Source of the DNA: Burkholderia sp. OK233
GTDB lineage: Bacteria; Pseudomonadota; Gammaproteobacteria; Burkholderiales; Burkholderiaceae
Assembly: GCF_900230185.1 (NCBI RefSeq)
Contig: NZ_OCSR01000001.1
Span: 3,410,001 to 3,474,000 of the forward strand
DNA: 64,000 nucleotides
Direction: 5' to 3'
This document shows, in pieces, positions 41,824 to 51,672 of the stretch; position 1 is the stretch's first letter; every line of letters starts with the position of its first letter. The translations under genes were made by a program, and so were the position numbers. A model generated the notes under the pieces. It saw nothing but the letters and a program-made list of their open reading frames with translations, had not been told where the DNA came from and ran no database searches.

Positions 41824-42270
41824 ATGAACGAACATGAAAAAGAAGATCGATTGCCTGCCGTGACCCTTGGTCACTTTGTTATGAAAGTGCAAGATGTTGC
41901 GGCGAGCTATAGCTTTTATATTGGTTTAGGTCTGCGCGCATTCGGCTCCTTTCCCGGAACGGCGATCGTTGAAATGCGTGGTGGCACGCATTTGCTGCTG
42001 CTCGAAAAGGGCGATGATCAGGCTGCCGCTTTGCGGAACAGTCAGAATGGCCAGAGGCCTGATTTCAGTAGCGAAAAAATAGACCTGATGATCGCGGGGC
42101 GTACAAAAGCGGATCTGGAATCCTACAGGGTCGGCCTGATCGGTAAAGGATATTCACCGTCAGCTATCGCGGATGGCGAGCTATACGGCCACCACTATTT
42201 CTCGATGCAGGATCCCGATGGCAATGGCATCAGTTTCTATACCAGCCACTGCAGCGATAAGCCCGTTTGA
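41824..42270 (+). CDS. VOC-superfamily (glyoxalase/dioxygenase-fold) protein
   Basis: The 148-aa product is a single vicinal-oxygen-chelate module pair: LGHFVMKVQDVAASYSFYIG at the N-terminus and GHHYFSMQDPDGNGISFYTS at the C-terminus. Metal ligands may include the His of the first strand (H18-like) and Glu/His of later strands. Such proteins include glyoxalase I, fosfomycin/bleomycin resistance proteins and extradiol-type dioxygenases. GGAG precedes ATG 41824. Divergent control by a TetR repressor suggests a detoxification or resistance role, which is inference. Confidence 0.8.
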   Translation: MNEHEKEDRLPAVTLGHFVMKVQDVAASYSFYIGLGLRAFGSFPGTAIVEMRGGTHLLLLEKGDDQAAALRNSQNGQRPDFSSEKIDLMIAGRTKADLESYRVGLIGKGYSPSAIADGELYGHHYFSMQDPDGNGISFYTSHCSDKPV

Positions 42271-42536
42271 TATTGCAGTTGGTTAGTCGCGCAGCATCCG
42301 CCCATTTCTCTTTATCTAGCCCGCTCTCGGCGTCTCGCCATATCAACGTAGAACGGCCGCTTCCTGGTGATCTGAAGGGCCGTAAGGGGTCGGCTATGGA
42401 AGTTCGGCATCGACGCGAGCTCGCTCGGCCTTGGGGGCACGCCATCCGTCGCAGTGCGGCCAGTTTCGGACGTTCCGCGACCGTCCACCAACGGCCGCAA
42501 TGCCTCCCGAAGTAGCCATCCAACGCGCTTATCTCA

Positions 42537-43376
42537 CTAAGTTTTTTTCTCGGACTGGGACGCATCTTCCTCGGCTTCGAGTGCCGTCACCATCTCGTCC
42601 GCGGCCCGTTTTAGTTCGGGCACATAGCGGCGCTTCGCTTCCGCAAGCGTTACTGCGCGCGACAGAAAAACGACGTTCAGGCTCGCGAGTACCCGCTCAC
42701 GCGAAACGATCGGAACCGCAACGGCGCCGATCTTGTTCTGAGCCGTCCAATCGCCGTGATTCGAACCGAATCCATCAGCGCGCACGCGTCGAACGAGATT
42801 GCGAACGAGCGCATCGCTGGAGGCCAGCGCCTTTTGTTCATCGCCGCCGGCACCCGATCGCAGCATATCGAGAATGTCCTCTCGCTCGCCGTCGGGGCAC
42901 AGCGCGAAATAGGCACGGCCGGAAGCCGTCAGCAGAATGGGCAAGCGTCGACCGACCATTGACCGATGAAAAGATAGCTGACTGAACCGATGCGTCGTCT
43001 CGCGAATGATCATGGCGTCGCCGTCGGGCGTCGTCAGGTCGGATGGCCACGCGACTCTCTGGAGCAATCGACCCATGATCGGCGGGGCGATGGTCGCGAT
43101 GCGTTCATCGTCCGTGAAGCCTTCGCTCAACGAACGGACGTCGAGCGTCAGGCGAAAGCTGTCGTCCGACGTACTCCGTCGAACGAACCCTTCTTCGACC
43201 AACGTCTCCAGTAAGCGACGCACCGTCGTGCGGTGCAAGCCAATTGCCTCGCTGATCTGCTGGCTCGTGGCGCGACCGCTTTCGATCGAATTCAGTGCCC
43301 GCAGGACCTGGAGGCCGCGCGCCAGCCCACGAACGTTCGTGTATTTCGTCACCGCTGAAATATCCTTGTAAATCAA
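42537..43376 (-). CDS. mhpR: IclR-family regulator of the mhp operon
   Basis: The 279-aa protein has an IclR winged helix (about 15-75: RGLQVLRALNSIESGRATSQ, IGLHRTTVRRLLETL) and a C-terminal effector domain (about 85-265). MhpR activates mhp genes in the presence of 3-(3-hydroxyphenyl)propionate. It is divergent from mhpA, the arrangement known from Escherichia coli. A perfect ATGTGCAT-n3-ATGCACAT palindrome lies 2 bases upstream of its start codon, so binding there could both activate the operon and repress mhpR. Confidence 0.9.
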   Translation of the reverse strand: MIYKDISAVTKYTNVRGLARGLQVLRALNSIESGRATSQQISEAIGLHRTTVRRLLETLVEEGFVRRSTSDDSFRLTLDVRSLSEGFTDDERIATIAPPIMGRLLQRVAWPSDLTTPDGDAMIIRETTHRFSQLSFHRSMVGRRLPILLTASGRAYFALCPDGEREDILDMLRSGAGGDEQKALASSDALVRNLVRRVRADGFGSNHGDWTAQNKIGAVAVPIVSRERVLASLNVVFLSRAVTLAEAKRRYVPELKRAADEMVTALEAEEDASQSEKKT

Positions 43377-43378
43377 CT

Positions 43379-43397
43379 ATGTGCATTCTATGCACAT
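43379..43397. promoter_or_regulatory. Putative MhpR binding palindrome
   Basis: ATGTGCATTCTATGCACAT is a perfect palindrome with 8-base arms and a 3-base centre. Its GTGCA/TGCAC half-sites recall the GTGCACC-type operator known for E. coli MhpR. It abuts the mhpR start codon and lies about 170 bases upstream of mhpA. Confidence 0.7.
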
Positions 43398-43565
43398 TTT
43401 TCAGATTTTGTTGAGCGGTTTGGGCGTGCTCCATAGACTGCATCAAAACCAACTATTCAAGGAGACGCGTGACGCATGTCACGCATGTTCTCCTGACTGT
43501 GACTGAACCAAACAGTACCGGACGCGACCACGAACCCCATCCGTCGCGAACCTTAGGAGACAGAC

Positions 43566-45407
43566 ATGCATCCCGCCATCGACACGGCGGCCGTCAGCGG
43601 CCGTCCCGAGAATGTGTCAACCGACATCGCCATCATCGGCGCCGGACCCGTCGGCCTCATGATCGCCAACTATCTGGGACTGCAGGGCGTACGCGTCGTG
43701 CTGATCGAAAAGCTCGACCAGATCATCGACTACCCGCGCGCTATCGGCCTCGACGATGAAGCCTTGCGTGTGTTCCAGTCGGTCGGCCTGGCAGAGGAAC
43801 TGCTGCCCCATACGACGCCGGACCACTGGATGCGCTTCGTCACGCGCACGGGCCGCTGTTTCGCATCAATCGAGCCACGCACTGACGAATTCGGCTGGTC
43901 GCGCCGCAACGCGTTCATTCAGCCGCTTGCCGATCGCATCCTGTTTCAGGGGCTGCAACGCTTCCCGCACGTACAGGTGCTATTCGGACACACCGTATCG
44001 GGTTTTGCACAGGACGACACCGGCGTGACGATCGACGCGCAGGATGCGAGTGGCGCGATCAAGTCGATCCGCGCTGCCTACATGATCGGCGCGGACGGCG
44101 GCAACAGCTTCGTGCGCCGCGTGCTCGACGTACCGTTCGAAGGACGCACCAAGCCGAACCAGTGGATCGTCGTCGACGTGCGCAACGATCCGATCGGCTC
44201 ACCCCATGTCTACATGCATTGCGACCCGGCGCGCCCCTATGTGTCGGCGGCGTTGCCGCACGGCATACGGCGCTTCGAATTCATGGTCATGCCGGGGGAA
44301 ACGGAAGAAGAACTCTCGAAGCCAGAGAACATGGCGGCGTTGATCCGCAAGGTGGTCGCCAATCCGGACAAGGTCGATTACATCAGGAAACGCGTGTACA
44401 CGCACAACGCGCGTCTTGCCAGCACGTTCCGCGTGAAGCGCGTGCTGCTCGCGGGCGACGCCGCACACATCATGCCGGTATGGCAGGGACAAGGCTACAA
44501 CAGCGGTATTCGCGATGCGAACAATCTCGGCTGGAAGCTGGCGATGGTGGTCAAGGGTCTCGCCGGCGACAGCCTGCTCGATACGTACACGACGGAGCGG
44601 CGCGCGCACGCGCGTTCGATGATCCACTTGTCGGAGGTGGCCGGCGACATCTTTGCGCCGACGAGCCGGCTCGGCACGAAGTTCCGTGACGGCTTCGTCC
44701 GGTCGCTCGGCATGCTTCCTTCGCTCAAGCGATATTTCGTGGAGATGCGTTTCAAGCCGATGCCGCGTTATGAATCGGGCGTAGTACTGTTGCCCGAACG
44801 CGAGCAGCGCGACGGCTTCCTTGCGCGCCTGCTCGAACTCTTCGGTCATACGGCTCTGGGCCGGATGCTCGGGCTGATGAGCGAGAAGCGTGAGTCGTTG
44901 CTCGGCCGTCTCGTGTACGGGCGCGACTCTGCGAGCCAGTCGCCTGTGGGCCGCATGTTCATCCAGCCGCGCGTGCGTTCAGTCGATGGCGCCGTCTTGC
45001 GCCTCGATGATGTAATCGGCAATCGCTTCGCGATCATCGGATGGGGTTCGGACCCGACCTTCGGATTGACTCCGGAGGCACGCGAAACATGGAAGAGACT
45101 CGGCGGTTGCTTCGTGATCGCCAAGCCCGATACGCAGTTGATCTATCGCGAGGACGTTCCGGCAGGCGTGATCGCCATCGGCGACGTGAGCGGCCGCCTG
45201 AAGGACTGGTTCACGCGCGTGCCGCAATCGGTCGTGCTGCTTCGCCCGGACCGCTTTGTCGCGGGCATGTGTTCGCCGCAGGAAGTGTCGTCGGGCATCG
45301 AAGCACTCGCCGGCAAGCTGGGTTTGCAAACGCTCGCTTTCCCGGACATCCATCCCGCGCGTGAAGTTGCATGCGAAACGGCCATCGCAGTCGAAACGGG
45401 AGTCTGA
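43566..45407 (+). CDS. mhpA: 3-(3-hydroxyphenyl)propionate/3-hydroxycinnamate hydroxylase
   Basis: The 613-aa flavoprotein monooxygenase adds an ortho hydroxyl to 3-(3-hydroxyphenyl)propionate using NADH and O2. It has the FAD Rossmann motif [18 protein letters not shown] (about 20-37), the mid-region DGGNSFVRR and the second FAD motif [31 protein letters not shown] precedes the ATG. It is the first gene of mhpABDFETC. The length is slightly above the E. coli enzyme because of an extended C-terminal thioredoxin-like domain. Confidence 0.95.
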   Translation: MHPAIDTAAVSGRPENVSTDIAIIGAGPVGLMIANYLGLQGVRVVLIEKLDQIIDYPRAIGLDDEALRVFQSVGLAEELLPHTTPDHWMRFVTRTGRCFASIEPRTDEFGWSRRNAFIQPLADRILFQGLQRFPHVQVLFGHTVSGFAQDDTGVTIDAQDASGAIKSIRAAYMIGADGGNSFVRRVLDVPFEGRTKPNQWIVVDVRNDPIGSPHVYMHCDPARPYVSAALPHGIRRFEFMVMPGETEEELSKPENMAALIRKVVANPDKVDYIRKRVYTHNARLASTFRVKRVLLAGDAAHIMPVWQGQGYNSGIRDANNLGWKLAMVVKGLAGDSLLDTYTTERRAHARSMIHLSEVAGDIFAPTSRLGTKFRDGFVRSLGMLPSLKRYFVEMRFKPMPRYESGVVLLPEREQRDGFLARLLELFGHTALGRMLGLMSEKRESLLGRLVYGRDSASQSPVGRMFIQPRVRSVDGAVLRLDDVIGNRFAIIGWGSDPTFGLTPEARETWKRLGGCFVIAKPDTQLIYREDVPAGVIAIGDVSGRLKDWFTRVPQSVVLLRPDRFVAGMCSPQEVSSGIEALAGKLGLQTLAFPDIHPAREVACETAIAVETGV

Positions 45408-45408
45408 C

Positions 45409-46371
45409 ATGCCGATCCTTCTCGAATGTCTGTCGCACACGCCGCTGCATGGTTATCACGATCCCGCGCCCGAGATCGTCGCGGAAGTGGAGCGTGTGCA
45501 GCGTGCCGCCCGCGCCCGCGTCGAAGCCTTCGATCCAGAACTGGTAATCGTATTCGCGCCTGATCACTACAACGGCTTCTTCTATGACGTGATGCCGCCG
45601 TTCTGCATCGGTATTGCGGCGACGGCCATCGGCGACTTCAACAGCCTTGCCGGCCCGCTTGACGTGCCTGAGGAAGTCGCGCTCGCTCTGGCGGAGGCCG
45701 TGCTTGCGAGCGAAGTCGATGTGTCCGTGTCGTACCGCATGCAGGTGGATCACGGTTGCGCGCAAGCCCTCGACGTGCTGACCGGCGGTCTTGATCGCTA
45801 CCCGGCCGTGCCGGTGTTCATCAATTCGGTTGCATCGCCGATGGCATCGTCCCGCCGCTCGCGCCTGCTCGGCGATGCGATCGGCCGTTTTCTCTCGCGC
45901 ACAGCCAAGCGCGTGCTCGTGGTCGGTTCCGGAGGCATCTCGCACGAACCGCCCGTGCCGGAGATCGCCGGAGCGAACGCCGAGGTCGCCGAGCGGCTGA
46001 TCGCCGGGCGAAATCCGTCTGCCGAATCGCGCGAGGCACGGCAGGCGCGCACGGTGGCGGCAGCGAAGTCTTTCACCGCTGGCGACAGCCATCTGCATCC
46101 ACTCAATCCTGAGTGGGACCGCACATTTCTGGATCTGCTCGCCGCCGGCGACCTCACCGCCGTCGATGGCATGACCAACTCGGCGATCACCCGCGACGGC
46201 GGCAAGTCCGCTCACGAGATCCGCACCTGGATCGCCGCGTTTGGCGCGCTTGCCGCGTACGGCTCTTATCGGGCGTCGCTCGATTACTACCGGCCTATCC
46301 CCGAATGGATCGCGGGCTTCGGCGCGATGCATGCACAACCCGGGACCCAAGGAGACTTTCATGTCCAATGA
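45409..46371 (+). CDS. mhpB: 2,3-dihydroxyphenylpropionate 1,2-dioxygenase (extradiol, LigB-type)
   Basis: The 320-aa class III extradiol dioxygenase cleaves the catechol ring next to the hydroxyls using Fe(II). It begins MPILLECLSHTPLHGYHDPA with the first metal-region His residues. QVDHGCAQALDVLTGG holds the catalytic His, and GSGGISHEPPVPE is a further family motif. It starts 2 bases after the mhpA stop and overlaps mhpD by 11 bases, so all three are co-translated. The ring-cleavage product is the substrate of MhpC. Confidence 0.95.
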   Translation: MPILLECLSHTPLHGYHDPAPEIVAEVERVQRAARARVEAFDPELVIVFAPDHYNGFFYDVMPPFCIGIAATAIGDFNSLAGPLDVPEEVALALAEAVLASEVDVSVSYRMQVDHGCAQALDVLTGGLDRYPAVPVFINSVASPMASSRRSRLLGDAIGRFLSRTAKRVLVVGSGGISHEPPVPEIAGANAEVAERLIAGRNPSAESREARQARTVAAAKSFTAGDSHLHPLNPEWDRTFLDLLAAGDLTAVDGMTNSAITRDGGKSAHEIRTWIAAFGALAAYGSYRASLDYYRPIPEWIAGFGAMHAQPGTQGDFHVQ

Positions 46372-47149
46372 GCAAACGGTGCTTGCACTGGCCGCGCGCC
46401 TTCGCGATGCCGAATACGCAAGACGACCCGTCGCACCCGTACGCGACGAGATTCCCACCGGCGATGCCGCGCTCGCGTATGCCGTGCAGCGCGCCAGCGT
46501 CGACGCGCGATGCGCGCAAGGCGAACGCGTGGTCGGCCGCAAGATCGGTCTCACGTCGGTTGCGGTGCAACGCCAGCTTGGCGTGGACCAGCCGGACTTC
46601 GGCACGCTCTTCGCATCGACGGCCTACGGCGACAATGCCCCGATGCCGCTCTCGCGCCTGATCCAGCCGAAGGTCGAGGCGGAGATCGCGCTCGTGCTGC
46701 AGCGCGACCTCGTGCTTGAGAAGCACACGTTCGCTGACCTGATCGACGCGAGCGCTTACGCGCTTGCCGCGATCGAAGTGGTCGACAGCCGCATCCGCGA
46801 CTGGGACATCCGCTTCATGGACACGGTTGCTGACAACGCATCGAGCGCAATGTTCGTGCTCGGTAGCCGTCCCGTACCGCTCGCACAACTCGATCTCGCA
46901 GCCTGCGCGATGACGCTCTCGCAGGACGGCGAGGTGCTTTCTCGCGGCAACGGCTCGGCATGCCTCGGCAATCCGCTCAACGCAGCCGTGTGGCTCGCCG
47001 ATCGCATGGCGCAACTCGGCACGCCGCTTCGTGCCGGCGACATCGTGCTGACGGGTGCGCTCGGGCCGATGGTGGCTGTCACCGGACCCGGCACGTTCAC
47101 CGCGCAAATCGACGGACTGGGCAGCGTCCGCGCTACTTTTACCGACTAG
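46361..47149 (+). CDS. mhpD: 2-keto-4-pentenoate hydratase
   Basis: The 262-aa FAH-superfamily enzyme adds water to 2-hydroxypenta-2,4-dienoate, giving 4-hydroxy-2-oxovalerate, with a divalent metal. Family features are [19 protein letters not shown], the acidic metal-binding region [14 protein letters not shown] and VRATFT near the end. AAGGAG lies 8 bases before the ATG, inside the end of mhpB. In E. coli the order is mhpABCDFE; here mhpC has moved to the end. Confidence 0.93.
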   Translation: MSNEQTVLALAARLRDAEYARRPVAPVRDEIPTGDAALAYAVQRASVDARCAQGERVVGRKIGLTSVAVQRQLGVDQPDFGTLFASTAYGDNAPMPLSRLIQPKVEAEIALVLQRDLVLEKHTFADLIDASAYALAAIEVVDSRIRDWDIRFMDTVADNASSAMFVLGSRPVPLAQLDLAACAMTLSQDGEVLSRGNGSACLGNPLNAAVWLADRMAQLGTPLRAGDIVLTGALGPMVAVTGPGTFTAQIDGLGSVRATFTD

Positions 47150-47157
47150 GAACCTCC

Positions 47158-48099
47158 ATGACCACCGACAAACTCAAGGCCGCGATCATCGGCTCCGGCA
47201 ACATCGGCACCGATCTGATGATCAAGATCATGCGTCACAGCAAGCATCTGGAAATCGCCGCGATGGTGGGCATCGACGCGGCATCCGACGGCCTCGCACG
47301 CGCCGCGCGCCTCGGCGTCGCGACGACCCACGAAGGCGTTCAGGGATTAGTGCGTCTGCCGGTATTCGACGACATCGAATTCGTATTCGATGCGACCTCG
47401 GCGGGTGCTCACGTGAAGAACGATGCGTTCCTGCGTGCGCTCAAGCCCGGCATCCGCCTGATCGACCTCACGCCCGCGGCCATCGGCCCGTACTGCGTGC
47501 CGGTCGTCAACCTCGATGCGCATATCGAGAGCCGCAACGTCAACATGGTGACCTGCGGCGGCCAGGCGACCATTCCGATGGTAGCGGCCGTGTCGCGCGT
47601 GGCGAAAGTGCACTACGCGGAAATCGTCGCGTCGATCAGCAGCAAGTCGGCAGGGCCGGGCACGCGCGCCAACATCGACGAGTTCACCGAAACCACCTCC
47701 AAGGCGATCGAAGCCGTGGGCGGTGCGGCGAAGGGCAAGGCCATCATCGTGCTCAACCCGGCCGAGCCACCGCTCATGATGCGCGACACCGTCTATGTTC
47801 TCTCCGAATTCGCGGACCGCGCGAAGATCGAGGCATCCATTGAGGCCATGGCCGCAGCAGTGCAGGCCTACGTGCCGGGCTATCGCCTCAAGCAGAAGGT
47901 GCAGTTCGACGAGATCACCGCCGATGCGCCACTCAACATTCCGGGCCTTGGCCGCTTTAGCGGCTTGAAAACTTCCGTGTTCGTCGAAGTGGAAGGGGCT
48001 GCGCACTATCTGCCAGCGTACGCCGGCAATCTCGACATCATGACATCGGCCGCGCTCGCCACTGCCGAACGCATGGCGCAATCTCTCGCGAACGCATAA
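47158..48099 (+). CDS. mhpF: Acetaldehyde dehydrogenase (acylating)
   Basis: The 313-aa NAD-dependent enzyme oxidises acetaldehyde, channelled from the aldolase, to acetyl-CoA. The Rossmann motif is [15 protein letters not shown] near the N-terminus, and the catalytic Cys is in [13 protein letters not shown]. Length and motifs match MhpF/DmpF. It lies 8 bases after mhpD and 12 bases before mhpE, the usual pairing for the channelling complex. Confidence 0.95.
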   Translation: MTTDKLKAAIIGSGNIGTDLMIKIMRHSKHLEIAAMVGIDAASDGLARAARLGVATTHEGVQGLVRLPVFDDIEFVFDATSAGAHVKNDAFLRALKPGIRLIDLTPAAIGPYCVPVVNLDAHIESRNVNMVTCGGQATIPMVAAVSRVAKVHYAEIVASISSKSAGPGTRANIDEFTETTSKAIEAVGGAAKGKAIIVLNPAEPPLMMRDTVYVLSEFADRAKIEASIEAMAAAVQAYVPGYRLKQKVQFDEITADAPLNIPGLGRFSGLKTSVFVEVEGAAHYLPAYAGNLDIMTSAALATAERMAQSLANA

Positions 48100-48111
48100 G
48101 GGAGCATCAAC

Positions 48112-49134
48112 ATGAGCAAAAAACTCTATATCTCCGACGTTACGCTGCGCGATGGCATGCATGCGATCCGTCATCAGTATTCGATCGCGAACGTGCAGGA
48201 CATCGCCCGCGCACTGGATCGGGCGAAGGTCGACAGCATCGAGGTCGCGCACGGCGACGGTCTGCAAGGCTCCAGCTTCAACTATGGCTTCGGTGCGCAC
48301 AGCGATCTCGAATGGATCGAAGCGGCGGCGGATGTCGTGAGCCACGCAAAAATTGCCACGCTCCTTTTGCCGGGCATTGGCACCATCCACGATCTCAAGG
48401 CCGCATACGACGCAGGCGCGCGCATCGTGCGCGTCGCCACCCATTGCACCGAAGCCGATATCTCGAAGCAGCATATCGAATACGCACGCGAACTCGGCAT
48501 GGACACGGTCGGCTTCCTGATGATGAGCCACATGACCACCCCCGAGAAGCTCGCCGCAGAAGCGAAGAAGATGGAAAGCTACGGCGCGACCTGCATCTAT
48601 GTGGTCGACTCGGGCGGCGCAATGAACATGAACGACATCCGCGCACGCTTTCGCGCATTCAAGGAGTTGCTCGATCCCGCCACGCAAACGGGCATGCACG
48701 CGCATCACAACCTGAGCCTCGGCGTCGCAAATTCGATTGTCGCGGTGGAGGAAGGGTGCGACCGCATCGACGCGAGCTTGGCGGGCATGGGTGCGGGAGC
48801 GGGCAACGCGCCGCTCGAAGTCTTCATCGCGGCAGCCGAGCGCCTCGGCTGGAATCATGGCACCGATCTCTACACGCTGCTCGACGCCGCAGACGATCTC
48901 GTGCGGCCGTTGCAGGATCGCGCGGTTCGCGTGGATCGCGAGACGCTGGCGCTTGGTTACGCGGGGGTCTATTCGAGCTTCCTGCGCCATTCGGAAATTG
49001 CGGCGAAGAAGTACGGCCTGAAGACCGTCGACATTCTCGTCGAGCTTGGCCGTCGCCGCATGGTGGGCGGGCAGGAGGACATGATCGTCGATGTCGCACT
49101 GGACCTGAAGCGCGAACTCGAAGCGCGCGTCTGA
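48112..49134 (+). CDS. mhpE: 4-hydroxy-2-oxovalerate aldolase
   Basis: The 340-aa HMGL-family aldolase splits 4-hydroxy-2-oxovalerate into pyruvate and acetaldehyde with Mn(II). Motifs are the N-terminal [18 protein letters not shown] and the metal-binding pair [21 protein letters not shown] precedes the ATG. It forms the dual-function complex with MhpF. Here the barrel metal motif is complete, in contrast to the PycB-like proteins at 23-26 kb. Confidence 0.95.
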   Translation: MSKKLYISDVTLRDGMHAIRHQYSIANVQDIARALDRAKVDSIEVAHGDGLQGSSFNYGFGAHSDLEWIEAAADVVSHAKIATLLLPGIGTIHDLKAAYDAGARIVRVATHCTEADISKQHIEYARELGMDTVGFLMMSHMTTPEKLAAEAKKMESYGATCIYVVDSGGAMNMNDIRARFRAFKELLDPATQTGMHAHHNLSLGVANSIVAVEEGCDRIDASLAGMGAGAGNAPLEVFIAAAERLGWNHGTDLYTLLDAADDLVRPLQDRAVRVDRETLALGYAGVYSSFLRHSEIAAKKYGLKTVDILVELGRRRMVGGQEDMIVDVALDLKRELEARV

Positions 49135-49203
49135 ACGAACACAGCCATACCCACGGCACGATCGCCACCAAGAGCGATGCCGAACCCACATCGGAGACTT
49201 TTC

Positions 49204-50439
49204 ATGAACACCTCAGCACCGCGCCGCGCAAGCGGCGCCATCACCATCGGACTGTGCCTCGTCGTCGCGCTGCTCGAAGGACTCGATCTTCAATCGACCG
49301 GCGTCGCCGCCCCGCGCATGGCGCGCGAATTTCACCTCGCCGTCGCGCAGATGGGCTGGGCCTTCAGCATCGGTGCGCTGGGGCTCCTGCCGGGGGCCGC
49401 GATCGGAGGACGCCTCGCCGACCGGATGGGCCGCAAGCGCGTGCTGATGTTGTCGGTTGCGCTCTTCGGCCTCTTCTCCATCGCGACGACGCAGGTCTGG
49501 AACTTCGAGAGCCTGCTCGCCGCCCGCTTCATGACGGGTCTCGGGCTCGGCGCCGCGATGCCCAATCTGATCGCGCTCTGTTCCGAGGCCGTGCCGCCGC
49601 AGCAACGCAGCACGGCGGTGGGCGCGATGTATTGCGGCATGCCGTTCGGCGCGGCAATCGCGGCGGCGATCGGCATCGTGAGCCCGGGCGATGAAGGATG
49701 GCGGCATATCTTCTACGTCGGCGGCATCGGACCGTTACTGACCCTGCCGTTGCTCGCGCTCTTCCTGAAGGAATCCGCGCAATTCATCGCGACCAGGTCC
49801 GACGAAGCTGCGCATCATGAGGCGGCACCGGGGGTCACGCAGGCGCTGTGGAAGGAAGGTCGCGCCGGCACGACGCTCGCGCTGTGGGTCAGCTTTCTTG
49901 GCACGCTGATTGTGTTGTACTTCCTGATCAACTGGCTTCCGTCGATGGTGCTAAGCCGGGGGCTCACGCGTACGCAGTCGGGCGTCGTGCAGATGATGTT
50001 CAACGTCGGCGGCGGTATCGGCGCGATCGTCATCGCGGGTCTGATGGACAGAATCGGCCGGCGGCCCACGGTTATGGGTATGTATGCGGGTATAGCCGCG
50101 GCGCTTGCTGTGCTCGCCAGCGCGAGCACGGGCGCCACGATGGCGTTCGGCGGGCTGCTGGCGGGTCTCTTTCTCGTCGGCGGGCAGTCGGTGCTGTATG
50201 CGCTTGCCAGCAGCATCTATCCGACGCAAGTTCGCGGCACGGGCGTGGGCGTCGCCGTCGCCGTGGGCCGCATGGGCTCGATCCTCGGGCCGTTGATCGC
50301 GGGCCAGTTGCTTGCGATCGGGCAGAGTGCGTCGGTGCTGGTGGCCGCGAGCATTCCGCTGATCGCGGTGGCGGCCGTCGCGGCGCTGCTCGTAGTGGCC
50401 CGGTTTCCGCGCGGGCAGTTCATGGCTGTCGCGCACTAG
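49204..50439 (+). CDS. mhpT: MFS transporter for hydroxyphenylpropionate
   Basis: The 411-aa inner-membrane protein has 12 predicted helices and belongs to the aromatic acid:H+ symporter branch: ITIGLCLVVALLEGLDLQST in helix 1 and GGRLADRMGRKRVLMLS after helix 2. Its position within the mhp operon supports uptake of 3-(3-hydroxyphenyl)propionate. GGAG precedes ATG 49204, which is preferred over the ATG at 49177. Confidence 0.9.
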   Translation: MNTSAPRRASGAITIGLCLVVALLEGLDLQSTGVAAPRMAREFHLAVAQMGWAFSIGALGLLPGAAIGGRLADRMGRKRVLMLSVALFGLFSIATTQVWNFESLLAARFMTGLGLGAAMPNLIALCSEAVPPQQRSTAVGAMYCGMPFGAAIAAAIGIVSPGDEGWRHIFYVGGIGPLLTLPLLALFLKESAQFIATRSDEAAHHEAAPGVTQALWKEGRAGTTLALWVSFLGTLIVLYFLINWLPSMVLSRGLTRTQSGVVQMMFNVGGGIGAIVIAGLMDRIGRRPTVMGMYAGIAAALAVLASASTGATMAFGGLLAGLFLVGGQSVLYALASSIYPTQVRGTGVGVAVAVGRMGSILGPLIAGQLLAIGQSASVLVAASIPLIAVAAVAALLVVARFPRGQFMAVAH

Positions 50440-50520
50440 CGCGCGTGCCTGCTAGACACACACGCGGGCCTTCGTCACGTAGCGCCTGCTCCCGGTACGA
50501 ACACAAACGAGGTAACTGAA

Positions 50521-51390
50521 ATGACAGCAGCGACGAAACTTCAAAGCGAAACCGCAACCAGCAAATTCGTGAGCATCGGCGAAGGCGATGCCGAACTGCG
50601 CCTGCATTACAACGATGCCGGCCACGGTGATGAGACGATCGTGATGCTCCACGGGTCGGGCCCGGGCGCGAGCGGATGGGCGAACTTCAACCGCAACGTC
50701 GACGCGTTCGTCGATGCCGGCTACCGGGTGATTTTGCTGGACTGCCCCGGCTGGGGCAAGAGCGACTCCGTCGTATGCAGCGGCTCGCGTTCCGATCTGA
50801 ATGCGCGCATGCTCAAGGGATTGCTGGACGCGATCGGCGTTGCACGCGTGCATATCGTCGGCAATTCGATGGGCGGCCATAGCGCGGTCGCTTTTGCTCT
50901 GGCGAATCCCGAGCGGGTCGGCAAGCTGGTGCTGATGGGCGGCGGCACAGGCGGCCCTAGCCAGTTCGTGCCGATGCCCACCGAGGGCATCAAATTGCTG
51001 CAGGCGCTCTATCGCGAGCCGACCCTCGATAACCTGAAACGGATGCTGAACGTCTTTGTGTTCGACACCACCACGCTGACCGAGGAACTTATGCAGGCAC
51101 GTCTCGCGAACATGCTGGCGCGACGCGATCACCTCGAGAACTTCGTGAAGAGCCTCGCGGCGAACCCAAAGCAGTTTCCGGACATCGGTCATCGTCTTTC
51201 TGAGATCGCAGCTCCAGCACTCGTCATCTGGGGTCGTGACGACCGCTTCGTCCCGATGGATGTCGGCTTACGTCTCGTGTGGGGCATGCCCAACGCAGAC
51301 CTTCACGTTTTCGGTCGATGCGGCCACTGGGCGCAGTGGGAGCATGCCGCGAAGTTCAATCAAATGGTGCTTGAGTTCCTGGGGCGGTGA
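50521..51390 (+). CDS. mhpC: 2-hydroxy-6-ketonona-2,4-dienedioate hydrolase
   Basis: The 289-aa alpha/beta-hydrolase cleaves the C-C bond of the meta-cleavage product to give succinate and 2-hydroxypenta-2,4-dienoate. The oxyanion motif [13 protein letters not shown] is near residue 45, the nucleophile Ser is in GNSMGGHSA, the Asp is in WGRDDRFVP and the His is in [22 protein letters not shown] precedes the ATG. It is the last operon gene, separated from mhpT by 81 bases, so it may depend on an extra promoter. Confidence 0.95.
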   Translation: MTAATKLQSETATSKFVSIGEGDAELRLHYNDAGHGDETIVMLHGSGPGASGWANFNRNVDAFVDAGYRVILLDCPGWGKSDSVVCSGSRSDLNARMLKGLLDAIGVARVHIVGNSMGGHSAVAFALANPERVGKLVLMGGGTGGPSQFVPMPTEGIKLLQALYREPTLDNLKRMLNVFVFDTTTLTEELMQARLANMLARRDHLENFVKSLAANPKQFPDIGHRLSEIAAPALVIWGRDDRFVPMDVGLRLVWGMPNADLHVFGRCGHWAQWEHAAKFNQMVLEFLGR

Positions 51391-51393
51391 GGA

Positions 51394-51420
51394 GCTTCAC
51401 GATGAGCAGGCGCGTGAAGC
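51394..51420 (+). terminator. Hairpin after mhpC
   Basis: GCTTCACG (51394-51401) pairs with CGTGAAGC (51413-51420), 11-base loop, 3 bases beyond the mhpC stop. No U-tract follows. It probably marks the end of the mhp operon. Confidence 0.5.
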
Positions 51421-51672
51421 CGGTGCAAGATCAAGATGAAGCGTCGCCGTGCGGTGATCGTCGGCTCCTCCTCAGACAACGGACAGTCACGAACGGTACT
51501 TGAGAGGCCGCAAGGGGTCGACTTGCGCCAGTCGACGAAGGGCACGGACCAGGAGCAGTCATTGGCCCGTATCATCTATTCGACATCCAGGAGGCCGCTC
51601 GACTCCTGAAAGCGGTCGCCCAAGGGCGAAGCTGGACGATTGCTCGTTCTTTTATTTGATGCCGGGAAGCTG

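Noticed and set aside
47347..49191. 614-codon minus-strand open frame
   Set aside because: Antisense to mhpF and mhpE, both complete and conserved; typical GC-rich shadow frame.
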